A stretch of DNA of 64,000 bases from CAZIKF01 sp964539825 (GTDB taxonomy: Bacteria; Muiribacteriota; UBA6191). Positions 34,678-42,580 of this stretch are shown here, piece after piece. The notes under the pieces were generated by a model, which was not told the DNA's origin, searched no databases, and saw only the letters and a program-made list of their open reading frames with translations. Each line of letters starts with the position of its first letter. Within the stretch, counting starts at the first letter, position 1. Position numbers and translations under genes: made by a program. The DNA lies in NCBI GenBank assembly GCA_964539825.1, contig CAZIKF010000005.1:95533-159532 (forward strand). Reading direction: 5' to 3'.

Positions 34678-35046
34678 AGGTCAATATCCTATACACAAAA
34701 GCAATCAGTATACCCGTTGTAGGTTCATAACCAAAATGAGCTAATCGCTGATAAGCAAAGGAATCGACAGATCCCTGGTTTAGCTGGGAATCCAGTCAAA
34801 CTACATAGGATTGGGCACATTTCAACCTCAATTAGGTAGATACCGATATGCAACCCGCTTGTCTAAGTGTAGGGTCATACCGGACAATGGTTCTTATCGA
34901 GTGAACCTTTGAATCAAAAGCTCTCGATTCGGGTGAGATTTCGGACAATTGATTTTATTTTGTGTATATACTCATGAATCTGGAAGGTAATGCCGATAAT
35001 CGATAAGGGATCATCCACGCCTTTCCATCTCAAGGAGACCTATCCT
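34678..35046. other. 369-bp intergenic region holding repeat copy 2
   Basis: The region lies between divergent genes. After the repeat (34706-34820) it has two exact CGGACAAT octamers (34881-34888 and 34942-34949) with an inverted repeat between them: ATCGAG near 34898 and CTCGAT near 34924. A TATACT-like -10 element lies near 34970, before the radical SAM gene. I see no RNA gene. Confidence 0.5.
34706..34820. repeat. Dispersed intergenic repeat, copy 2 (with hairpin)
   Basis: It aligns with copy 1 over its full length with few gaps. The hairpin is kept: GGTTTAGCTGG (34777-34787) and CCAGTCAAACT (34792-34802) around the same GAAT loop. One C-G pair of copy 1 has become T-A, and two others are G-U type. 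Confidence 0.75.
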
Positions 35047-36330
35047 ATGAAAGTGGCATTTGTTGTACCGCCCTCAAAGTTTCTTCTCAATGAATATGTA
35101 TATCCATCTCTTGGTATTCTGTACGTAGCAGCTGCAGCAAGAGAAGCCGGATATGAGGTTCAGGCTATGATTCCAGAAGTAGCTGAGCTGAGCAAGCCAA
35201 TTGATGCGGATGTTATCTGTGTGACAGGCACAACTCCCCAATATGACGGTATGGCGGATGTAGCCCGTGCAAATCAAGGTAAACGCTTAATTGCTGGAGG
35301 TCCTCACGCCTCAGCGGACCCAACCAGTCTCACCGAGATAGGATACGATACTGTAATTCTAGGGGAAGGAGAAGAGGCCATTGTAGAAGCTTTGCAGGGC
35401 CGACGCGGAGTCTTCGCCAGTTCACGGATTAAGCAACTTGATTCTCTGGCACTTCCCGCCAGGGATTTGATTCCCATGGAAAGATATTCCTATGATCTTG
35501 AAGGGCATCGGTCCACCTACATCATGGCTAATCGTGGCTGTTCGTGGAAATGCGGATTTTGTTCGAAACCCTGGGACAAAGACAAAGTTACACGTCGAAC
35601 CGTGGATAACGTCATTGAGGAAGTTATCTATCTCAGAGATTCACAAGGATTTAGCGGGGTCATGTTTTTTGATGATGTCTTTACGATGAACGTAAAATGG
35701 CTCACTGAGTTTTGCGAGAAAATCAAGCCGACTGGAATGGTGTGGAGATGTTTCCTGAGATCCGACACAGCGTCAGTTGCCAAACTACAGATGATGAAAG
35801 ATGCAGGCTGCATTGAAGTAGGAGTCGGAGTTGAATCGGGATCCAATAAGATTTTAAAGATCATCAATAAAGGCGAAACCGTAGAAGCCAATACCCGAGC
35901 CCGAGAATATTGCGGGGAGGTTGGAATTCGCTTCAAAACTTTCTTCATCATTGGGCTTCCGGGAGAAAACTATGAAACCGCTGATGAAACGAAACAATGG
36001 ATCATCAACAATAAGCCTGATGGATATTCCCTTTTCGTTTTCGTCCCACTACCTGGAGCCCCTATTTATGAGGCTATCAAGAGAAATACGGGCGAATACG
36101 ATTATGTTCTGGATATTCCCGACTATCGTCACCGCTATTGGGGTGGGATCATGACCGATCAGATGTCACCTGGTCACACAAGTGCTTTATCACGTCAAGA
36201 AATTGTCCGGGTTAGAAATGAAATCGCTGAAGATTTGGGGCGATTTGGTATTGCAGATCGAAATAACATCCTGGGTGAAAACTTCCAGGAGGGAAATCTC
36301 TACAATACTGACGTTCGAACTGTAGCCTAG
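35047..36330 (+). CDS. B12-binding radical SAM enzyme
   Basis: From the ATG at 35047 (AAGGAG about 9 bases upstream) the protein has 427 residues. The N-terminal third is a Rossmann-like cobalamin-binding domain (YPSLGILYVAAAAREAGYEV, GGPHASADP, ILGEGEEAI). The radical SAM core has ANRGCSWKCGFCSKPW (Cys-x3-Cys-x2-Cys) and ESGSNKILKIINKG. Family members methylate unactivated carbons or rearrange carbon skeletons, for example in hopanoid, antibiotic or lipid modification. The substrate here is unknown. Its neighbours are sugar enzymes on the opposite strand. A 19-codon upstream extension is open but lacks a better start. Confidence 0.85.
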   Translation: MKVAFVVPPSKFLLNEYVYPSLGILYVAAAAREAGYEVQAMIPEVAELSKPIDADVICVTGTTPQYDGMADVARANQGKRLIAGGPHASADPTSLTEIGYDTVILGEGEEAIVEALQGRRGVFASSRIKQLDSLALPARDLIPMERYSYDLEGHRSTYIMANRGCSWKCGFCSKPWDKDKVTRRTVDNVIEEVIYLRDSQGFSGVMFFDDVFTMNVKWLTEFCEKIKPTGMVWRCFLRSDTASVAKLQMMKDAGCIEVGVGVESGSNKILKIINKGETVEANTRAREYCGEVGIRFKTFFIIGLPGENYETADETKQWIINNKPDGYSLFVFVPLPGAPIYEAIKRNTGEYDYVLDIPDYRHRYWGGIMTDQMSPGHTSALSRQEIVRVRNEIAEDLGRFGIADRNNILGENFQEGNLYNTDVRTVA

Positions 36331-36351
36331 AAGCAGTTTTTTAGAGATTAC

Positions 36352-37272
36352 CTAGAAGGAATCCAGTAGACTTCTATAATAGCGGTGGGTCTGATCAAGG
36401 GCAGAGTTGAAATCTCCTTCCTCGAAGACAAAATCCTTCTTTAACCTGGAAATATCCGCTCGAGAATGACGAATATCGCCCGGTCGCGGCTCTGTATGGT
36501 TCATGTTCAAATCCTGTCGATCAGATTTCTTGAGGATGTTTTGGGCCAGGGAATTGATCTCCATTGATGTACCAGAGCCTAGATTGTAGACACCGTCCAT
36601 ATTTCCCTTCACAGCCTGTAGATAGTACCTGACCACTTGTTCAACAAATACAAAGTCACGGGTCTGCTTCCCGTCACCATGTACACCCAGGTCTTCCCCT
36701 AAGAGGGCTTTGTGAAAGAAAATAGGAATCACAGAAGCATAAGCGCTGCGAAGGGACTGAAACGGTCCAAAAATATTGAACATTCTAAATGCTACAAAAG
36801 GAATGCGATGTTCCAGGTGGTTCATATACAGCAGGTGTTCACCCGAGAGTTTTGAAAGACCATAGGGACTCTTTGGCATAGGAAGCTGACTTTCTTCTTG
36901 AACACTAGCTCCATCTCCATACACAGCCGCGGAGGACGCAAAGATGATTTTACGAATCCGGTGCTGCTTTGCATACTCAAGCAAATGTAACACCGCATGT
37001 ACATTTGAGATTTCGCAACGTACCGGATCTGTTTGAGATTCCACCACCGAGGTCATCGCTGCCAGGTGAAAGACATAATCGACCGGAGAAAGGTCCTTCC
37101 AGGTTGCGAGATCTCCGACATCACCACGGCGAAACTCTACACCTGTGGGAATATTTTCTTCAAAGCCGGTAGAAAGGTCATCTATAACCAGGACCCTGGC
37201 GCCTTCTGACTGCAGCAAGCGAACCAGGTTACAGCCTACAAAGCCAGCCCCTCCAGTGACAATAACATTCAT
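36352..37272 (-). CDS. NAD-dependent nucleotide-sugar epimerase/dehydratase
   Basis: The 306-residue short-chain dehydrogenase has VTGGAGFVGCNLVRLL (NAD-binding GxxGxxG), the HLAAMTSV segment, a Ser and the catalytic YGLSK (Tyr-x3-Lys). It resembles GalE-type UDP-glucose 4-epimerases, which supply activated sugars for surface glycans. The ATG overlaps the stop of the AlkP-superfamily gene by 4 bases, so they are translationally coupled. The 4-epimerase reaction is likely but not proven. Confidence 0.85.
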   Translation of the reverse strand: MNVIVTGGAGFVGCNLVRLLQSEGARVLVIDDLSTGFEENIPTGVEFRRGDVGDLATWKDLSPVDYVFHLAAMTSVVESQTDPVRCEISNVHAVLHLLEYAKQHRIRKIIFASSAAVYGDGASVQEESQLPMPKSPYGLSKLSGEHLLYMNHLEHRIPFVAFRMFNIFGPFQSLRSAYASVIPIFFHKALLGEDLGVHGDGKQTRDFVFVEQVVRYYLQAVKGNMDGVYNLGSGTSMEINSLAQNILKKSDRQDLNMNHTEPRPGDIRHSRADISRLKKDFVFEEGDFNSALDQTHRYYRSLLDSF

Positions 37273-38594
37273 AGTTGGCCTTTGAGAAACATCGTCACTC
37301 TGTCGAACACATCCACAATTCGTGAAGGAGGGTTTACTCCCCAGTCTCCAGCAATTATGCCATAAAAATCGTGATTGACCCCATCTGGACCCGTATCATT
37401 TTCCGAAAGAAACAAGGGTCCGGCATGAATTTTACCAGCACAACGATAATCCAAATTTCCGATGTAAAGAAGAAAATCCGGAGCCACTGCAGCGCAGCGG
37501 CGATATAGCTCCTTAGCAGGAATCAGCTTCATGGAAATACTGGTGGTCCTGGCAGTTTCCTGAAGGTCTTGATTCAGCTCTTCAAACAGAGTTGATATGG
37601 AGTCAACGATCCCCTCAGGCTCTCTTCCCCTCTTATTTACGTATATTCTTCCACAATAACCACCGTCGGCCCACAGACGGGTCTTGGACCAGTCCACATC
37701 TGCGCTTTGGAGAATCGACCCTTCTGGAACGGCTTTCTTGAGTACCAGATATCCCTTTTTGATTAAGAAGTCTTGGAGACAAAAAACTCCCAGGAGACTC
37801 TTTGCTCCATGATCAGACATGATGAGCGGTCGAAATCCTTGTTCCTTAGCGAGTTGATACCAGGACTTTAATCTTGTGTCGAGGAGCCGGTAGTAATCAC
37901 GAAAAAAAATCTCGAATTCCTCATTGGGTTCGTAACCGGGATGGTCCCTGAAAACATGTTTCCAGAACGCGTGATTAATCCTATCGGACCCTATAATCAC
38001 TGCCATAAAAAACTGAACGTCTTTTTGAAGATATTTTAGAATCACTCGGTGCTTCTGGTCTAACATCTCCTTTAACTCGGTCATTAGCTCTGATTTTAAT
38101 TCCGTTCTATAGCCACTAACATCAAAGAGATAGTCATACCCTGCCTCTTCCAGAAACTCAGCCCCATCCCCAGGGGGTTCAATCCAACGGGCCTGAAGGT
38201 CTGGAGTGAGGATTCCACTCACCAAAGTTCCAGCAATTTTACTGGGGGGATAGGTTTGGGGAACCCCAAGCACAAACGCCTTTTCCCCTTCTTCGACCTG
38301 ATCCCAAATCCGTGGATACTTGATTCTTTTGGAAGAGGATATCTCATATTCCAGATAGCCTCTGCTGCTGCGATTACGAAAACCATAGGTACCCAACTCG
38401 CCAGGGTCCTTACCGGTTGTAACTACCGACCAGGCCGGCACCGTGATGGGCGGATCACAGGAAAGAATCTCTTGAAGAAGGCCTTTCTGATCAAGAGAGA
38501 TTAAAAAGGGGAAGGAGTCAGGCATAGCCCTGATCAATGCCAGTGGGAGAGAATCTACTCCAAAGATAGCTACCCGATTTGGTTTATAACACAT
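37269..38594 (-). CDS. Alkaline phosphatase superfamily phosphohydrolase (type I phosphodiesterase-like)
   Basis: The 441-residue protein has the metal-binding blocks of the AlkP/phosphodiesterase superfamily. FGVDSLPLALI gives the first Asp, ITVPAWSVVTTGKDP the nucleophile region, GSDRINHAFWKH an Asp/His pair, SDHGAKS the metal Asp-His, and DGVNHDF a late His. No signal peptide is evident, so it may act in the cytoplasm. Relatives (COG3379 type) often lie in polysaccharide or lipid gene clusters. Here it is coupled to the epimerase and follows the DUF4159 gene by 21 bases. Confidence 0.8.
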   Translation of the reverse strand: MCYKPNRVAIFGVDSLPLALIRAMPDSFPFLISLDQKGLLQEILSCDPPITVPAWSVVTTGKDPGELGTYGFRNRSSRGYLEYEISSSKRIKYPRIWDQVEEGEKAFVLGVPQTYPPSKIAGTLVSGILTPDLQARWIEPPGDGAEFLEEAGYDYLFDVSGYRTELKSELMTELKEMLDQKHRVILKYLQKDVQFFMAVIIGSDRINHAFWKHVFRDHPGYEPNEEFEIFFRDYYRLLDTRLKSWYQLAKEQGFRPLIMSDHGAKSLLGVFCLQDFLIKKGYLVLKKAVPEGSILQSADVDWSKTRLWADGGYCGRIYVNKRGREPEGIVDSISTLFEELNQDLQETARTTSISMKLIPAKELYRRCAAVAPDFLLYIGNLDYRCAGKIHAGPLFLSENDTGPDGVNHDFYGIIAGDWGVNPPSRIVDVFDRVTMFLKGQL

Positions 38595-38615
38595 CGTTGA
38601 AAACTTTTTAGGTAC

Positions 38616-39269
38616 TCAATTGAGTACGTAATAAACAAGGTTCACCGCGAATTTTTCAGCCAGATTTCTTACTTGCGGCGGATCCTTATGGACCGGGTAA
38701 TCTTCTAGTCCGTCCCCTATATCTGAGCTGTAAGAATAGAACAAAATCATCCGGCCTTCATGAAACATAGCAAATCCCTGGGCCGGGTCCCCCTCGTGTT
38801 CATGAATCTTGGGCAAGCCTTTTAATTTATAAAAAGATTGATAGATCTCATGACTGGAAGAAAGGGGTGAAAGCTTCTTTTCAGGAAAAACCTTGCGGAT
38901 ATTTCTACGAAAATAGGTGTCCATACCAAAGTTGTCATCAACCCACAGAAACCCGCCGGAGAGTAGGTATCTGCGCAAAGTATCCGCTTCCAAATCTGTA
39001 AAATTGATATTCCCATGCCCGGTAGCGTAAATCAGGGGGACCTGCCAGGTGCTTTCATCTCTTAAATTGACCACGGACTCAGAAGACTTAATCTTCATTC
39101 CAAGTCGTGACCGAAGAAGCCTGAGCCAATTTGGAATTGAGGTTGGATTAGCATACCAATCTCCCCCTCCGGAATACTTTAAACGACCGATTCCAAAATC
39201 ACGCCCAAAGGAGGGTGTGAGTAGAAGTAGAGCTAGAATAAGAGCGACCTGAGTTCGAATTGTCAGCAT
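38616..39269 (-). CDS. Exported DUF4159 domain protein
   Basis: The 217-residue protein has a signal peptide (MLTIRTQVALILALLLLTPSFG) and the DUF4159 layout: RLKYSGGGDWYANPTSIPNW, YATGHGNINFTD, LRRYLLSGGFLWVDDNFG and the C-terminal FAVNLVYYVLN. The fold is thought to be flavodoxin/glutamine-amidotransferase-like. The domain is common in gliding and envelope-associated operons, but its activity is not known. AAAGGA five bases before the ATG supports the start. It heads the run with the AlkP-type hydrolase and epimerase. Confidence 0.82.
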   Translation of the reverse strand: MLTIRTQVALILALLLLTPSFGRDFGIGRLKYSGGGDWYANPTSIPNWLRLLRSRLGMKIKSSESVVNLRDESTWQVPLIYATGHGNINFTDLEADTLRRYLLSGGFLWVDDNFGMDTYFRRNIRKVFPEKKLSPLSSSHEIYQSFYKLKGLPKIHEHEGDPAQGFAMFHEGRMILFYSYSSDIGDGLEDYPVHKDPPQVRNLAEKFAVNLVYYVLN

Positions 39270-39458
39270 ATTTCCTTTCCCTGCAACCTATTCTAGCATT
39301 GTAGAGGAAAACACTGGCTGAGCTTTCCAACAAGAAAACCGTATATTCTATGAATACAGCTGAATTCAAAACCATTTTAAGAACATCGAGTACTCCATGG
39401 ACCTGAAAACAGGCCAGGTGTTGAGTGATCTGCTATAGATCCCATCAAAGGACAAATC

Positions 39459-40772
39459 TCATTGGTTCTCATCCCTGAGGATCTCTTCGAGCAAATCTAC
39501 GGTATCATCACTAGCGCGAGTTACTACTACAGGAATTGTCTCTGTGAAGTCAGGTCCGGTTCCATGAAGGACGAACGAGAGTTTCATCAGGTAATCCCCG
39601 GGGGGAACTCTACGCTTGAAGACTACCTTCCAATCTCTCTTAAATCCCTTTGAATCTAGTGCTTGTCTCCCCAGGGTTTTCCAAATTTTTCCGGTAAATC
39701 CGCTCTGTGGATCTTGATGCTTGAGCAGGATCGTAACCTCACCGCCCAGAACCGGTGGAACCACGCTGAACCCAAATTCCTGGTGAATCGACTCAAAGTG
39801 CACCGGAGTGGGAACTGTAAGTAGTCTCGGATGCCTGCTGGAATAGTATTGAACCTCCTGTTTACTCTCACAGGTAGCATCAATTCCATTGGAATCGACA
39901 ACTCTCAGGAGTCCACGGAATACCCCGGGAAGATCATATCCATTTAGTGATATGGTTTCGCGCGAACGAAGAGAACTCTTTTTTTTGCTGCGACCTTTCT
40001 GACCCTTAAGTTCATAATGCCTTTTAATCTTTCCGAGTCCCCCTTTGACCACAGATCTGAGCTGCACTGGAGTGGACTCATAAAGCCCCATAGGAGGTCC
40101 AATAGACAGAGTGCATTTCAGGGGTTCCACGCGAAAATGATAATTCGAAGTCGTTTTATTACCGTCTCCATCAATCGCAAACACATGTAATAAATAAGAC
40201 CTCCGGTTCTGATCAAGAGGCAACTTCAGCAAGAGAGGTTTCTTCTTCCAATCAAGATAGACCGGTTTTTGGTCATTAAGAACATAACCGCATTGAATCA
40301 CGCTTGCACGGTTGTCTTCGAAAACCAGGGAAAGCTCAGAATACTGCCTTGGAGAGAGTATTTTAAAGGTATCCTTTTCAAGACCAATGAGTTGAATCTT
40401 TGGAGGAACTCTCTCTTCCAAACTCCTCTCTCGCTTTTGCCCATTTACAAATTCAAATTCCTGTCGAAAATAGCGTCGATTCGCGCTAGCGCCATAAAGG
40501 GTCAGGCGATTGGTTCTCAAATCAAAGGTTACTTTTCCAGAAAAGTAACCATTTTTGACCTCTAAAAACTCTACCTCCTTCTCATTCACGAGCACTTTGA
40601 CCTCGGTCACGCTCAAATCACTGATCAAGCCTTCCAATAAAACCTCATCAGACCTGACTTCTACACCCGGTTCCGGCGAAATCAAGGTTACCTGAATTTC
40701 ATCGCAATAGAGGACACCCGAACCAAAAGCGATTAAAAAAATATTAAAAATCCAGCTCTTCAAAATTGCCAT
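39459..40772 (-). CDS. Secreted protein with Ig-like (glucodextranase B-like) domains
   Basis: I take the start at the ATG 40772, giving 437 residues, where AILKSWIFNIFLIAFGSGVLYC forms the signal peptide; an ATG at 40784 is also possible. The first mature domain (VTLISPEPGVEVRSDEVLLEG, VKVLVNEKEVEFLEVKNGYF) is an Ig-like sandwich like the glucodextranase B repeat. Further beta-rich segments follow. No catalytic motif is seen, so it is probably a surface or periplasmic adhesion or structural protein. It is upstream of, and on the same strand as, the DUF4159 gene, 189 bases away. Confidence 0.65.
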   Translation of the reverse strand: MAILKSWIFNIFLIAFGSGVLYCDEIQVTLISPEPGVEVRSDEVLLEGLISDLSVTEVKVLVNEKEVEFLEVKNGYFSGKVTFDLRTNRLTLYGASANRRYFRQEFEFVNGQKRERSLEERVPPKIQLIGLEKDTFKILSPRQYSELSLVFEDNRASVIQCGYVLNDQKPVYLDWKKKPLLLKLPLDQNRRSYLLHVFAIDGDGNKTTSNYHFRVEPLKCTLSIGPPMGLYESTPVQLRSVVKGGLGKIKRHYELKGQKGRSKKKSSLRSRETISLNGYDLPGVFRGLLRVVDSNGIDATCESKQEVQYYSSRHPRLLTVPTPVHFESIHQEFGFSVVPPVLGGEVTILLKHQDPQSGFTGKIWKTLGRQALDSKGFKRDWKVVFKRRVPPGDYLMKLSFVLHGTGPDFTETIPVVVTRASDDTVDLLEEILRDENQ

Positions 40773-40946
40773 ATTGCCTACCATTGTCTCATAGGATCCA
40801 TTACGTATGTTAATGTCTGTATTTGTTTGTATTGGCCCTCCATGTGTTTGTGCCGTCCGAATTTGATTCGATTTACAAAGTTTTGTCCATTGGTTGCAGT
40901 TTGTACTCAAAAACGACAAAATTTATATAAAATTGGTTGTTTTTGT

Positions 40947-40952
40947 TATAAT
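40947..40952 (+). promoter_or_regulatory. Extended -10 promoter of the 77-aa gene
   Basis: TGTTATAAT (TGn plus TATAAT, 40944-40952) is an extended -10 element in AT-rich DNA with no good -35. It leaves a leader of about 100 bases before the ATG at 41056. Confidence 0.45.
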
Positions 40953-40984
40953 AGTTCTTTAAAATGGCGATATAACAATAACTG

Positions 40985-41009
40985 AACACCACAAACAGTT
41001 GGTGTTTGT
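40985..41009 (+). promoter_or_regulatory. Overlapping inverted repeats in the leader of the 77-aa gene
   Basis: AACACCA (40985-40991) pairs with TGGTGTT (41000-41006). ACAAAC (40991-40996) can alternatively pair with GTTTGT (41004-41009). The region 40820-41030 also has several more GTTTGT motifs. It may be an operator or an RNA switch between two folds. Confidence 0.35.
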
Positions 41010-41055
41010 AATCTAGAATTTGTGAACAAAAGATTGATCTCAAAGGACAGGCGGC

Positions 41056-41289
41056 ATGAAGTTTAAGATCAACAGGTTCCCGATTTACGGCCTGAGTATT
41101 AAGACTGGAAAGATTGAAAAATTCTCTAAAAAAGAGGATGCCTTAAAGTTTTTCGAAGGAAAACACGAGGATAAAAAATCAATCCCTATTCGTCATAAGA
41201 AGCCACAGACTCCTCCTGTTTATGTTGGCTACCCATTGGACAACAGTTCGGACTCAGTTTCGAACATTCCCATCTCAGAATCAGAATAA
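41056..41289 (+). CDS. Small basic protein of unknown function, 77 aa
   Basis: The protein reads MKFKINRFPIYGLSIKTGK, is strongly basic in its first two thirds, and has a Ser/Asp tail. No family is recognised. Support comes from a clear -10 element and a long leader, but the ribosome-binding site (AGGA about 10 bases upstream) is only fair. It is a single-gene unit between the divergent secreted-protein gene and the convergent panB region. Confidence 0.55.
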   Translation: MKFKINRFPIYGLSIKTGKIEKFSKKEDALKFFEGKHEDKKSIPIRHKKPQTPPVYVGYPLDNSSDSVSNIPISESE

Positions 41290-41334
41290 TTCCACTCCGG
41301 AATTTCCTGGAACACCCTATATCGAAAAGTGATC

Positions 41335-41434
41335 GGTATACCTGTTGCAGGTTCATGGTTCAGATGAGCAGAGGGGAATTAAAGATTCCTGGATTGAATT
41401 CGATAGCGGACAATCCCAGAGCATTTGGACCACA
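41335..41434. repeat. Dispersed intergenic repeat, copy 3 (diverged)
   Basis: It shares GGTATACC, TTGCAGGTTCAT, ATGAGC, GATTCCTGG and ACCACAT blocks with copies 1 and 2, with an internal deletion. The hairpin position is kept but the sequence is new: GGATTG (41391-41396) pairs with CAATCC (41411-41416), and flanking CTGG and CCAG extend it. Confidence 0.5.
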
Positions 41435-41544
41435 TTCCACGATCCTGGTGGAAACTTAGCATGCGCGGCTAATTGCTAATTTTCTTTGCAAAAAAGGGGA
41501 GGATTCTTTGGAGAGCTTCTCTAAACTCCCTGATACTATTCAAT

Positions 41545-41649
41545 TCAAAGCAATTTCAAAAAGTCGAAAACTTTGAAGAAGGAATAGAGTAGGAAAAAAC
41601 TGACTCCCACTGAAGAGACCAGCACAGCTAGTAAACCTAAAACATCCAT
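41545..41649 (-). CDS. Candidate 34-aa membrane peptide
   Basis: The minus strand reads MDVLGLLAVLVSSVGVSFFL and ends in LLYSFFKVFDFLKLL. This is one transmembrane helix with an aromatic/basic tail, the usual look of small membrane peptides. It lies 71 bases downstream of panB on the same strand. No clear ribosome-binding site is present, so it may be fortuitous. Confidence 0.35.
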   Translation of the reverse strand: MDVLGLLAVLVSSVGVSFFLLYSFFKVFDFLKLL

Positions 41650-41720
41650 ACTACCGTTGATATCGGAAATTCCCAGGAATTCTTAAGACTTTTCGAAAGA
41701 ATTATTCTGAAGGGGTGAAC

Positions 41721-42512
41721 TCAATATTCGTGTTCCTCTCCCGGAAATCTTAAGCTGTGAACATCTTCAACAAAGCTTTTCACTGCTGAAGACATAACTT
41801 GTGACAATCTTGCGTATTTTTTCATGAATTTTGGCTTATATCCCTCGTGAAAGCCCATCATATCATGAAAAATTAAAGATTGCCCATCTACCAGGTGACC
41901 AGCACCCTGCCCAATGACGGGGATCTTGAGACGCTCAGACACGATTCGACCCAGTTCAGAAGGAACACACTCAAGCATCAGTGCGAACACTCCTATTTTT
42001 TCGAGTTTTAAGGACATATCGATAATGCGATCCCAATCTTTATCTCGATCTGCTTCTGTGATAGGTAACCCACCCAGCTTATCGAAGAAGCTGCCCTTGA
42101 GACCGATATGACCCATGAGCGGAAGTCCAGCTTTCACAATCGCCTCGACACAAGGGAAGAAATCCTCTCCTCCCTCTAGCTTCAGAGCCTGGGCCCCTCC
42201 TACTTCCATAAGAATCGTAGCATTCTTAACGGCTTCCTCCGGACCCAATTCATAGGCGCTGTAGGGAAGGTCTGCCACAATCAAAGCATTCTGAACAGCT
42301 CTGCGAACAATCTTTGTGTAATAAACAATGTCGCCAATGGCAACTGAAAATACATCCGATTCACCATGAATATGCTTACCGAGGGAGTCTCCAATAAGGA
42401 TACAATGGACTCCAACCTCATCTACCAGCCTCGCGGAATAAAAATCCGGAACGCTTAACATGGTTATTTTCTTTGCAGATTTTTTCAGTTCCGATAGTTC
42501 CGCGATTTCCAC
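41721..42512 (-). CDS. panB: 3-methyl-2-oxobutanoate hydroxymethyltransferase (ketopantoate synthase)
   Basis: PanB adds a hydroxymethyl group from methylene-tetrahydrofolate to ketoisovalerate, the first step of pantothenate and CoA synthesis. Visible motifs are KKITMLSVPDFYSARLVDE, ILIGDSLG, VADLPY, KLEGG, GHIGL and GQGAGHLVDGQ. The start is GTG at 42512: AAAGGAGG is seven bases upstream and the resulting 263 residues match the family length. The longer open frame to 42653 would run into the kinase gene. It follows the kinase by 68 bases on the same strand. No panC or panD is in the window. Confidence 0.92.
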   Translation of the reverse strand: MEIAELSELKKSAKKITMLSVPDFYSARLVDEVGVHCILIGDSLGKHIHGESDVFSVAIGDIVYYTKIVRRAVQNALIVADLPYSAYELGPEEAVKNATILMEVGGAQALKLEGGEDFFPCVEAIVKAGLPLMGHIGLKGSFFDKLGGLPITEADRDKDWDRIIDMSLKLEKIGVFALMLECVPSELGRIVSERLKIPVIGQGAGHLVDGQSLIFHDMMGFHEGYKPKFMKKYARLSQVMSSAVKSFVEDVHSLRFPGEEHEY

Positions 42513-42580
42513 TTGGCAGCCTCCTTTTTCTCCGCTTTCTGGAAAAATGGGGGTCAATGTATTCCTTTCGGAAGAGACTG

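Larger units (their letters stand above)
41290..41720. other. 431-bp region with repeat copy 3 and a small membrane ORF
   Basis: It contains the diverged repeat at 41335-41434, a 34-codon minus-strand ORF (41545-41649), and a weak hairpin, AATTCTT (41678-41684) with AAGAATT (41697-41703), just past the panB stop. I see no tRNA or known RNA. Confidence 0.5.
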
